64,000 nt of DNA from Rhodococcus wratislaviensis (GTDB taxonomy: Bacteria > Actinomycetota > Actinomycetes > Mycobacteriales > Mycobacteriaceae), in assembly GCF_900455735.1 (NCBI RefSeq), contig NZ_UAUI01000017.1:1-64000 (forward strand). The letters are read 5' to 3'. The notes below the pieces were generated by a model. It saw only the letters and a list, made by a program, of their open reading frames with translations. It did no database searches and was not told the origin of the DNA. Position numbers and translations under genes: made by a program. Numbering within the stretch: position 1 is the stretch's first letter; each line of letters opens with the position of its first letter. Shown here one piece after another: positions 42,437 through 52,397 of this stretch.

Positions 42437-42852
42437 GCGAGACGCAGACGCCGGAGGCGGACGCCACGGCCGTTCCGGAGCAGGCGACGGCCGACCAGGG
42501 CGGCGAGACCGCCACCGCCGCGTCGGGTGCTATTACCGACCCGAAACGCCTCGAGGAGCTCGAGGAGGCGATGCGCGACGTCGTCGATCCCGAACTCGGC
42601 ATCAACGTCGTCGACCTCGGTCTCGTGTACGGGATCACCGAGGAAGAGGACGTCGTGACCCTCGACATGACGCTCACGTCGGCGGCCTGCCCGCTGACCG
42701 ATGTCATCGAGGACCAGTCGCGGGGCGCGCTCGTGCGCAGCGGTCTGTGCAACGAACTGAAGATCAACTGGGTGTGGCTCCCGCCGTGGGGCCCCGACAA
42801 GATCACCGAGGACGGACGCGAGCAGTTGCGCGCGCTCGGCTTCACGGTCTGA
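42433..42852 (+). CDS. sufT: SufT-like Fe-S assembly factor (MIP18/DUF59)
   Basis: A 139-aa protein with a disordered Ala/Glu/Thr-rich start (1-35) and a MIP18-like domain: EELEEAMRDVVDPELGINVV, DLGLVYGI, LDMTLTSAACPLTDVIEDQS and VWLPPWGPDKITEDGREQLR. The conserved Cys is in AACPLT. Relatives help maturation of Fe-S proteins, and the gene closes the suf operon in actinobacteria. The ATG overlaps the sufU stop; a terminator follows. Confidence 0.9.
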
Positions 42853-42868
42853 CCACCCACCACTGGTA

Positions 42869-42914
42869 ACGCGGAGGGGCTCGGCGAGAATCATCTCGCC
42901 GAGCCCCTCCGCGT
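42869..42914. terminator. Bidirectional terminator between sufT and ku
   Basis: A perfect 21-bp inverted repeat (42869-42889 with 42894-42914, loop ATCA) lies between convergent genes, with no T-run. Confidence 0.85.
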
Positions 42915-42918
42915 CGGT

Positions 42919-43815
42919 TCAGGCGCGTTTGCGTTCCGAGGTGGACGACTTCGAGGCGGCCTTCTTCGCCGCGGTCTTGGCCGGTGCCTTCTTCGCCGGC
43001 TTCTTCTTGGCCGGTGCGGCCTTCTTCCCGGCGGCGTCGACGCTGCGCTGCAGTGCGGCCACCAGATCGACCACTTCGGCGTCCTCGCCGCTCTTCTCGA
43101 CCTCGGCGACGGGGATGACCTTCTTGCCGCCGGACTCGATCATCTCGTCCAGCAGTTCCCGCAACTGCACCTGGTAGTCGTCGGTGAATTCGGTGGGGTC
43201 GAAGTCGTCGGCCATGCTGTCGACGAGCGTCTCGGCCATCGCGAGTTCCTTCGCCTTCGGTTTGTCGACGCCGTCGAGTGAGGAGAATTCCGCCGCCCGT
43301 ACCTCGTCCGGCCACAGCAGCGTCTGGATCACCAGCACCCCGTCCCGTGAACGCATCGCGGCCAGTCGGGTGCGCTGCCGGAGGGTGAAGTGGACGAGGG
43401 CTGTACGGTCGCTGTTCTCGAGGGCTGTCGCGAGTAGGACGTAGGCCTTCGGAGAGCTGGAATCCGGTTCGAGGAAGTAACTCTTCTCGAACAGAATGGG
43501 GTCGATCTGTTCGGTCGGCACGAACTGCAGAACGGGAATCTCGTGTTTCTCGGCGGCGGGCAGTTTCCCGAAATCATCGTCCGTCAACACCACGCGCACG
43601 CCGTCGTCGGAGTCGTAGGCCTTGTCGATATCGGCGTATTGGACGACGTTGCCGCATTCGGAGCAGACGCGGTTGTATTTGATCCGGCCGCCGTCCTTGG
43701 CATGGACCTGATGAAATCTGATGTCGTGATCCTCGGTTGCCGAATAGACCTTGACCGGCACATTCACGAGTCCGAACGCTATCGAGCCCTTCCATATCGA
43801 CCGCATGCGTTCCAT
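42919..43815 (-). CDS. ku: Ku, DNA end-binding protein for non-homologous end joining
   Basis: Forms a homodimeric ring on double-strand ends and recruits LigD. Length is 298 aa. It begins RSIWKGSIAFGLVNVPVKVY, followed by the core with RVCSECGNVVQYADIDKAYD, a CxxC that can bind zinc in some family members, and the bridge VLVIQTLLWPDEVRAAEF. A Lys/Ala-rich tail (about 255-298, such as KKAAPAKKKPAKKAPAKTAA) is the basic extension of actinobacterial Ku that binds DNA. The ATG has GGAG upstream; an ATG three codons later is possible. LigD is not next to it here. Confidence 0.95.
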   Translation of the reverse strand: MERMRSIWKGSIAFGLVNVPVKVYSATEDHDIRFHQVHAKDGGRIKYNRVCSECGNVVQYADIDKAYDSDDGVRVVLTDDDFGKLPAAEKHEIPVLQFVPTEQIDPILFEKSYFLEPDSSSPKAYVLLATALENSDRTALVHFTLRQRTRLAAMRSRDGVLVIQTLLWPDEVRAAEFSSLDGVDKPKAKELAMAETLVDSMADDFDPTEFTDDYQVQLRELLDEMIESGGKKVIPVAEVEKSGEDAEVVDLVAALQRSVDAAGKKAAPAKKKPAKKAPAKTAAKKAASKSSTSERKRA

Positions 43816-43846
43816 GATGGTCTCCTTTTCGCGTTCGCGCGACAGT

Positions 43847-44995
43847 TCATCGAACTTCCCGGCGCAGCGTCGAACGGAGAATCACACTGCGGATATCGCC
43901 GGAGGACGCTCGAAACATCCGGCCCATTGCCGACAGGGTTCCGCGCGGATTCGACCGCTGGGACAGATATGCCGCCTGGAGTTGTGGCGGCAGATCGAAG
44001 AAATGCTCGAAGAATTCGGGGACGTGCTCCGCATCCAGATTCAGGAGGACGCGAAGGCCGACCGATCGCAGCGACGCGACGGTGCGGGCCTTCCACGGCC
44101 ACAGTCGGGCGTTCGAACCGTCACGAAGATCGCGGGCCAGAACATCTGCGCACAGGAGCGACGCCGCCACGCTGTAGCCGGTTCCGGGGTGCATCAACCC
44201 GGCTCGGGCCCCGAACCGCACCTGATCCGAGCTGTGAGCACGACCGGCCTCGGGTGGTGGCTCGACGGCGAATCGGACCCTCTCGACGTCCGAATGGGAC
44301 GGCACGGTGACGCCCCGCTGTCGTAGCCGGTCGTGGAGTCTGGTGGCGAGCTCCGAGATCGGGAGCGGGGGGCGACCGACGAGGCACGTCTCCTCGAGCA
44401 GAAACCGTTCCCGCGAGAGCGGCACGCCGTAGAGGAACGACGGCGAGTCCAACGGCGACGTGCCGTTGTCGCGGCGCCAATCCATGAAGACCGAGCGCTC
44501 GCCGGCGAGCGCGTGTGCGGCCGTGCCGGGGTCCACCACGACGCCGTACGCCGTCTGCTGGGCGAGGTCGGGGCTGTCGCCGGTGCCGCGGGCATCGACG
44601 ACGACGTGTGCCTTCAGGGTCGAGCCGTCGTCCAGTTGGACGGAAGTGGGGGAGAGGTCGATGGCTCTACCTGCGAGAACTGTTCCACATTCGCTGCTGA
44701 GTATTGATTGCAGTACTGATGTATTCAAAACGCAATATGTGCGATCGATGGTGTGGCGACGTGTCGTCCAGGCTGTCGGGCGAGGAGTTCTCGTCACGAC
44801 GGCGTCCCGAGGGAGCCAGTCGGGGAGCTCGTCTTCCCAGGCTGCGTACGTCGCGGTCCACGATCTGCGGGGGAGCGGGTCGACCGAGACGACCGTCGAA
44901 CCGAGAGCCGTGGCCCGGTGGGCGAGGGCGCGGCCGGCAGGCCCGAGGCCGACGATCGCGACGTCCCAGATCGCTGGACGAGGGGAAGCTGTCAC
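43847..44995 (-). CDS. crtL: Lycopene cyclase, CrtL type
   Basis: Flavoprotein that closes beta-ionone rings on lycopene-type carotenoids. Length is 382 aa. The FAD motif is VAIVGLGPAGRALAHRA (about residues 12-28), with SWTATYAAWEDELPDWL as the cyclase-specific segment, VDARGTGDS, SVFMDWR, RFLLEETCLVGRPPLP and GARAGLMHPGTGYSVAAS. Rhodococcus erythropolis has a CrtL-type lycopene monocyclase of this kind; whether this one acts on one or both ends cannot be told by reading. Start GTG lacks a strong ribosome binding site. No other carotenoid gene is in the window. Confidence 0.85.
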   Translation of the reverse strand: MTASPRPAIWDVAIVGLGPAGRALAHRATALGSTVVSVDPLPRRSWTATYAAWEDELPDWLPRDAVVTRTPRPTAWTTRRHTIDRTYCVLNTSVLQSILSSECGTVLAGRAIDLSPTSVQLDDGSTLKAHVVVDARGTGDSPDLAQQTAYGVVVDPGTAAHALAGERSVFMDWRRDNGTSPLDSPSFLYGVPLSRERFLLEETCLVGRPPLPISELATRLHDRLRQRGVTVPSHSDVERVRFAVEPPPEAGRAHSSDQVRFGARAGLMHPGTGYSVAASLLCADVLARDLRDGSNARLWPWKARTVASLRSVGLRVLLNLDAEHVPEFFEHFFDLPPQLQAAYLSQRSNPRGTLSAMGRMFRASSGDIRSVILRSTLRREVR

Positions 44996-45555
44996 GCCGC
45001 AAGCCTGTCACGGCCGGGAGTTGTCGGCCGGAGACATGCCAGGTTCCACAATCGGACGCGGACGGAACGCGCAAGTTTCCCGAATTTCGGCTGTGTCGCC
45101 CCGGGCGCCCGGGGAAGTGGGGACTCACCCCACAGGTCCCGAACCCATGAACACACCACCGCAATCCCCGATCAGGGGAGCGGGGTGGTGCCGCCGGGTC
45201 GGCCTGGCTGCGGGTGAGCGCGAGAGGTGAGCGAGAAGCAGTTGGGCAGGTGCGGGAACGTGAACGCGCCTCCGATTTTCGGAAAGGTGCCGGCCGGGCT
45301 TCCTGGCTCCACCGGACGCCGGGTCCGAAGGCGGTGAATGAGTCGGGCCGTGACGGAACAGCAGAGTTTTCCGAATGTGAGGTTTGCCCCTGTCAGGACG
45401 ACCCACCGGGGGTCGCCAGCCCCACCACCTCACGACCACACACCGCACCCTCGATCACGCCTCCACGCAGGGGCCCGGGCCTACCGGGGGGCGTTTACGG
45501 CGGCGAACGTTAGCGGGATCACTGGCAGGCGTGTTCCGAGTCGTCGGCGGTCGGG
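44996..45555. other. Intergenic stretch between crtL and the ABC-F gene
   Basis: About 560 bases without a supported gene. It includes a perfect 16-bp palindrome CCCCGGGCGCCCGGGG (45099-45114) and an 11-bp CCGAATTTCGG (45080-45090). Short open frames exist on both strands but none has a ribosome binding site or familiar product. The crtL promoter must lie at its left end and the ABC-F promoter at its right end. Confidence 0.4.
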
Positions 45556-45561
45556 TAAAAT
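45556..45561 (+). promoter_or_regulatory. -10 box for the leader ORF and ABC-F gene
   Basis: TAAAAT is a near-consensus -10 box. The leader ORF GTG lies 9 nt past it, so transcription probably starts at or just before that codon. Confidence 0.55.
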
Positions 45562-45570
45562 TGCTGGTTC

Positions 45571-45621
45571 GTGTGTCCATTGCGCAGTTTTCCTCATTCA
45601 ACGCGAGCGTCATTTTCCTAG
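45571..45621 (+). CDS. Putative regulatory leader peptide MCPLRSFPHSTRASFS
   Basis: A 16-codon frame starts 9 nt after a -10 box (so perhaps leaderless) and ends with TAG at 45619-45621. The stop overlaps the AGGAG (45620-45624) that serves the ABC-F start at 45630. A ribosome finishing or stalling here would directly expose or hide that site. This is the layout of leader peptides that control antibiotic-resistance ABC-F genes in other bacteria. That the peptide is made is inferred from geometry only. Confidence 0.5.
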   Translation: MCPLRSFPHSTRASFS

Positions 45622-45629
45622 GAGTCTTG

Positions 45630-47261
45630 TTGATCACCGCTACCGACCTGGAAGTTCGAGCTGGAGTACGGACGTTGCTGTCCGCGCCCGGGCCGGCCTT
45701 GCGGGTACAGCCCGGCGACCGCATCGGGCTGGTCGGCCGCAACGGTGCCGGCAAGACGACCACCCTCCGCATCCTCGCGGGGGAGGGGGAGGCGTACGCG
45801 GGTGCCGTGGTACGCACCGGCGATCTCGGATATCTGCCGCAGGACCCGAAGGAAGGCGACCTCGACGTCCTCGCGAAGGACCGAGTGTTGTCCGCGCGCG
45901 GACTCGACTCGTTGCTTCGGGACATGGAGAAGCAGCAGATCCTGATGTCGGAGGTCGTCGACGACGCCGAGCGTGACAAGGCCGTGCGCAAGTACGGCAA
46001 CCTCGAGGACCGCTTCTCCGCCCTCGGCGGGTACGAGGCCGAGAGCGAGGCGGCACGCATCTGCAACAGCCTCGGTCTGGCCGACCGCATCCTCGGTCAG
46101 CAGTTGCACACCCTGTCGGGTGGTCAGCGCCGCCGTGTCGAATTGGCGCGCATCCTGTTCGCCGCGTCGGACGGTAGCGGCGGACGGTCGGACACGACCC
46201 TTCTGCTCGACGAGCCGACCAACCACCTCGACGCCGACTCGATCACCTGGCTGCGGGGATTCCTGCAGAACCACGAGGGTGGTCTGATCGTGATCAGCCA
46301 CGATGTCGATCTGCTCAACGACGTGGTGAATCGGGTGTGGTTCCTCGACGCCGTGCGCGGCGAGGCCGACGTGTACAACATGAGCTGGAAGAAGTACCTC
46401 GACGCCCGAGCGACCGACGAGCAGCGTCGTCGCCGTGAGCGCGCCAACGCGGAGAAGAAGGCCGGTGCGCTGCGCGCTCAGGCCGCGAAGCTCGGCGCGA
46501 AGGCCACCAAGGCGGTGGCGGCGCAGAACATGGCGAAGCGCGCCGACAAGCTGATGTCGGACCTCGACGCGGAACGTGTGTCCGACAAGGTGGCCCGGAT
46601 CCGGTTCCCTGAGCCGGCGGCGTGTGGCAAGACTCCGCTGATGGCGGACAACCTGACCAAGGTCTACGGTTCGCTCGAGATCTTCACCGGGGTGGACCTC
46701 GCGATCGACCGTGGGTCACGCGTCGTGGTGCTCGGTCTCAACGGTGCCGGTAAGACGACGCTCCTGCGCATTCTCGGCGGCGTCGAGACGCCGGACGCGG
46801 GCGGACTCGTCCCCGGTCACGGGCTGAAGATCGGCTACTTCGCGCAGGAACACGACACCCTCGACGACAACGCGTCGGTGTGGGAGAACATTCGCCACGC
46901 GGCGCCGGACACGGGGGAGCAGGAGCTGCGTTCGCTGCTCGGTGCGTTCATGTTCACCGGCCCGCAGCTCGAGCAGCCCGCGGGGACCCTGTCGGGCGGT
47001 GAGAAGACGCGCCTGGCACTTGCGGGTCTCGTGTCGTCCGCGGCGAACGTTCTGCTGCTCGACGAGCCGACGAACAACCTCGACCCCGTCTCCCGCGAGC
47101 AGGTGCTGGACGCGCTCCGCAGCTACACCGGTGCCGTGGTGCTGGTGACGCACGACCCGGGCGCGGCCGAGGCGCTCGACCCGGAGCGAGTCATTCTCCT
47201 GCCCGACGGCACGGAGGACCACTGGTCGCAGGACTACCTGGAACTGATTCAGCTCGCCTGA
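45630..47261 (+). CDS. ABC-F family ATPase (ribosome-associated type)
   Basis: A 543-aa protein with two ABC domains and no membrane segment, as in ABC-F translation factors. Domain 1: Walker A LVGRNGAGKTTTLRIL, signature LSGGQRRRVELARILF, Walker B LLLDEPTNHLDADSI. A Lys/Arg/Ala-rich helical linker (about 260-325, RRERANAEKKAGALRAQAAK) is the ribosome-contacting element. Domain 2: VLGLNGAGKTTLLRIL, LSGGEKTRLALAGL, LLLDEPTNNLDPVS. Start is TTG with AGGAG 5 nt upstream. The M. tuberculosis homologue (Rv1473) has been labelled a macrolide exporter, but the fold argues for ribosome protection or a general translation role. Confidence 0.9.
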   Translation: MITATDLEVRAGVRTLLSAPGPALRVQPGDRIGLVGRNGAGKTTTLRILAGEGEAYAGAVVRTGDLGYLPQDPKEGDLDVLAKDRVLSARGLDSLLRDMEKQQILMSEVVDDAERDKAVRKYGNLEDRFSALGGYEAESEAARICNSLGLADRILGQQLHTLSGGQRRRVELARILFAASDGSGGRSDTTLLLDEPTNHLDADSITWLRGFLQNHEGGLIVISHDVDLLNDVVNRVWFLDAVRGEADVYNMSWKKYLDARATDEQRRRRERANAEKKAGALRAQAAKLGAKATKAVAAQNMAKRADKLMSDLDAERVSDKVARIRFPEPAACGKTPLMADNLTKVYGSLEIFTGVDLAIDRGSRVVVLGLNGAGKTTLLRILGGVETPDAGGLVPGHGLKIGYFAQEHDTLDDNASVWENIRHAAPDTGEQELRSLLGAFMFTGPQLEQPAGTLSGGEKTRLALAGLVSSAANVLLLDEPTNNLDPVSREQVLDALRSYTGAVVLVTHDPGAAEALDPERVILLPDGTEDHWSQDYLELIQLA

Positions 47262-47334
47262 GCACTGCGCGTAGATATCGCCGTCGCGGGGCTCTACCGT
47301 GGAAACCACCGTCGCTCGCCGACTGGAGGAGTTC

Positions 47335-47550
47335 ATGGCTGACATCGGGGTCTTCGCCAAGAGCGCTCGGATCACGGGACCGTCGCGCGCCGATCTGCAG
47401 GCGGAGCTGAAGGAGCGCTACCAGGCCGGTGCGAGTATTCGATCCCTTGCCCGGGAAATGGGGAGATCGTACGGATTCGTCCGCAACATCCTCGCGGAGT
47501 CCGAGGTGGAGCTCCGCGGACGAGGCGGAGCTCACCGTCGCAAGACCTGA
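47335..47550 (+). CDS. Small helix-turn-helix protein
   Basis: A 71-aa protein with a recognisable HTH: ELKERYQAGASIRSLAREMG then RSYGFVRNILAESEVELR (about 20-58), of the type in Hin/Mor-like or Rv1473A-like regulators, ending in a basic RGRGGAHRRKT. The ATG has GGAGG 6 nt upstream; a longer in-frame start would add 12 residues and lose that site. It follows the ABC-F gene in the same direction, as in mycobacteria, so it may act on or with it. Targets are unknown. Confidence 0.8.
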   Translation: MADIGVFAKSARITGPSRADLQAELKERYQAGASIRSLAREMGRSYGFVRNILAESEVELRGRGGAHRRKT

Positions 47551-47575
47551 CCGGTGTCGGTGGGGGAGTGCGGTG

Positions 47576-48142
47576 TCAGTCGCGGCGTCGGACGGATTCC
47601 TCGACGAGGTCGAGGACGGCCGACAGGTTGTCGCCGGCGTGCCCGGAGGCGATGCGTGCGACGAGGCCGTCGAGCACCAGGTCCAGGTAGCCGATCAGGA
47701 CGTCGGTCGGGACGTCGTCGCGGAGGCGGCCCGCGGACTTCTGCCGCGCGAGGCGCGCCATAGTCGCCTCGGTGAGTTCCGCCGACCGCTGTGACCAGCT
47801 TCTGCGGAAGTCGGGATCGTTCCGCAGGCGCCGGGCGATCTCGAGCCGGGTTCCCAGCCAGTCGAACTGTTCGGGCTGGGCGAGCATGTCCCGCATCACC
47901 TGGACGAGGCCCTCGTGGGCGACCACGTCGGCCATCCTGGTCGCGTCCTCGTGGGCGAGCGCCAGGAACAAGCCGTCCTTGTCCTTGAAGTGATGGAAGA
48001 TCGCCCCGCGTGACAGTCCGGTCACTTCTTCGAGCCGGCGGACGGTGGCGCCGTCGTAGCCGTATTCGGCAAAGCAACGGCGGGCGCCGTCGAGGATCTG
48101 ACTGCGCCGTGCCGCGAGATGGTCTTCACTGACCTTGGGCAA
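47576..48142 (-). CDS. acnR: AcnR, TetR-family repressor of aconitase
   Basis: Regulator of 188 aa. The N-terminal HTH (about 12-58) has QILDGARRCFAEYGYDGATV, RRLEEVTGLSRGAIFHHFK and DKDGLFLAL. The C-terminal ligand domain is helical; in Corynebacterium AcnR binds citrate-Mg and represses acn. It lies directly downstream of acn on the same strand, as in corynebacteria and mycobacteria. A matching operator is seen upstream of acn. The start has a purine-rich AGGAGGAAG just upstream. Confidence 0.92.
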   Translation of the reverse strand: MPKVSEDHLAARRSQILDGARRCFAEYGYDGATVRRLEEVTGLSRGAIFHHFKDKDGLFLALAHEDATRMADVVAHEGLVQVMRDMLAQPEQFDWLGTRLEIARRLRNDPDFRRSWSQRSAELTEATMARLARQKSAGRLRDDVPTDVLIGYLDLVLDGLVARIASGHAGDNLSAVLDLVEESVRRRD

Positions 48143-48163
48143 AGGCTTCCTCCTTCGTCGTTC

Positions 48164-48306
48164 GCCTGTGCGCGTTTTCGGCCCTTCGCGAGAAAGGTCA
48201 CCTCATGCACTAAGCGCGCACGACCATGTGTCCGGGACGGTGAGATCCGCTCGAAGATGGTCGTGCGCGCTTAGTGCCTGTCCTGGCCGAAAACGCGCAC
48301 AGGCGC
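48164..48306. repeat. Two nested perfect 21-bp inverted repeats between acn and acnR
   Basis: Outer arms 48164-48184 and 48286-48306 are perfectly complementary. Inner arms 48208-48228 and 48258-48278 are also perfect, around a 29-nt loop. Unpaired spacers are 23 and 7 nt. A smaller GGCGC-GGTA-GCGCC hairpin follows at 48303-48316. In the acn transcript this would fold into a rod of more than 140 nt. It could end acn transcription, lower read-through into acnR, or be a stable RNA. Confidence 0.7.
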
Positions 48307-48323
48307 GGTAGCGCCTAGAGCGC

Positions 48324-51143
<2,820 letters not shown>

Positions 51144-51263
51144 CTATGAGGGTCGCCGCCGACGGGGCTGTGTCGACGGCTGCAGGCACTGCGGGCACGG
51201 CTGATCCGTGTGCGCTGTAGTGCTAGCGATGACGGAATCGGCCCCTACCGCGGTACCTCCGAT

Positions 51264-51286
51264 AGTCTAACAGTACGCTTGTCCTG
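51264..51286 (-). promoter_or_regulatory. acn promoter with AcnR-like operator
   Basis: The plus-strand 16-mer CAGTACGCTTGTCCTG (51271-51286) matches the corynebacterial AcnR motif CAGNACnnncGTACTG at all but two fixed positions. On the minus strand TAGACT (51264-51269) is a fitting -10 box for acn, so the operator sits between the -35 and -10 regions. Binding by the adjacent AcnR is inferred. Confidence 0.65.
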
Positions 51287-51434
51287 TGAGAATTCGGGTC
51301 GGCATGGGGCGTGTTCCCTTCGCAGATTCTCCTCGACCCCGACGCGGGAAGCGCGCAGACGGAACGGAACTTCGGGGACACCTCACGTAGTGTTCACGCG
51401 AGGCTTACGTTCCTACAGCAAACCCGGATGAGAG

Positions 51435-52040
51435 ATGCCTGCCCCTATCGCCACCGCACTTCCTGCCAGTGCCATGCTCCCCGTCCATTCGGCGCTCCCG
51501 TTGTCGACGGACCTTCCGGAAGACCTCGACGTCTCCGACGTGGTCGCGGACGTGTCCGACGACGGCGTGTCGGCGCCGTCCGACGAGGCGACCGAACTCG
51601 CCGCCGTGGTCGATCGCGCGGCCGACCACGGGATCAAGCTGAGCATCGTGGTGCTGGACGAGGATCCCGGCCGCGATTCGCAGCTGCGCGACCTCGCGAC
51701 CGAGGTCGGCGCGGAAGAGGGAGGCACCGTCCTGGTGCTGAGCCCCAGCTGGGTCGGCACGTACAGCGATTCGATCAGCCGGGTCCTGCTCGAATCGGGT
51801 CAGGACCGCACCTACACCGGCGATGCGGTGGTCTCCGCGAATCACTTCGTCGACGAAGTCATCGAGCCGGGACCTCCGTGGGCCCTGTTCACGGCCGTCA
51901 TCGTCGCGATCGTCGTCATCGCGTCGGCTGCCACGTTCTTCGCGAAATCGCGCCGGGCGTCCGTATCTCGCGACGGCGCCGCGGAAAAGGGTGACAGCGC
52001 CGCGGGGGCCGGCACGTCGTACGAGCGACAGAAGCCCTGA
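51435..52040 (+). CDS. Conserved membrane protein (Rv1476-like)
   Basis: A 201-aa protein. Residues 1-50 are acidic and flexible; a compact domain (about 50-130) has LAAVVDRAADHGIKLSIVVL, GTVLVLSPSWVGTYSDSISR and FVDEVIEP; one transmembrane helix (about 153-172, ALFTAVIVAIVVIASAATFF) is followed by a short charged tail. This places the domain outside the cell if the tail is cytosolic. Function is unknown; its place before the RipA-like hydrolase is shared with mycobacteria, hinting at a wall-related role. Confidence 0.8.
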   Translation: MPAPIATALPASAMLPVHSALPLSTDLPEDLDVSDVVADVSDDGVSAPSDEATELAAVVDRAADHGIKLSIVVLDEDPGRDSQLRDLATEVGAEEGGTVLVLSPSWVGTYSDSISRVLLESGQDRTYTGDAVVSANHFVDEVIEPGPPWALFTAVIVAIVVIASAATFFAKSRRASVSRDGAAEKGDSAAGAGTSYERQKP

Positions 52041-52397
52041 CTCCTCCCGAATTTCCGGGATAACTCGGCGGCAATTTCACGATTCGCCCGAGCGTGGCCG
52101 CTGCCTGCGTCGATGCGCCTAACTAGCGCCGACGATTCACAGTTGGACATTTCCGCTGGTCAAATTACTCATGTGTTATTTGTGACTAAAGTTTCCATAG
52201 AGTCCGGAAGTGTCGTACGGTGCATTTGGCGCTCTTGGGGAAGAAGTGTCGCAGGCTGGTGATTGACGTCCAGAGTGACGGCGATCCGGTATATGTCGGC
52301 GTCGCCGAAGCGCGGGAAGGTGTGGTTGCCGCAAATTTCTCCCCACGACGAGCACGGCGCGGTGTGCGCGATCGGTGCAGAACCGAGGGAGAGAGTT
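52041..52397 (+). promoter_or_regulatory. Long upstream region and leader of the ripA-like gene
   Basis: This 357-nt gap has two candidate -10 boxes, TAAAGT (52187-52192) and TAGAGT (52198-52203). The second lies 6 nt before a GTG that opens an 18-codon frame (MSYGAFGALGEEVSQAGD, stop at 52264-52266). A leader of about 190 nt would precede the hydrolase, with a possible GGCGA...TCGCC stem near 52280-52305. No known riboswitch pattern is recognised. Confidence 0.4.

Noticed and set aside
44996-45555. A small gene between crtL and the ABC-F gene
   Set aside because: Frames exist on both strands but none has a ribosome site, a sensible start or a familiar product.
52165-52190. MtrA-type box upstream of the RipA-like gene
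   Set aside because: GTGTTATTTGTGAC only loosely resembles the spaced repeats described for MtrA; too weak to call.
52200-52397. Cyclic di-AMP (ydaO-type) riboswitch before the RipA-like gene
   Set aside because: The conserved segments of that class could not be found by eye; only unspecific stems are seen.
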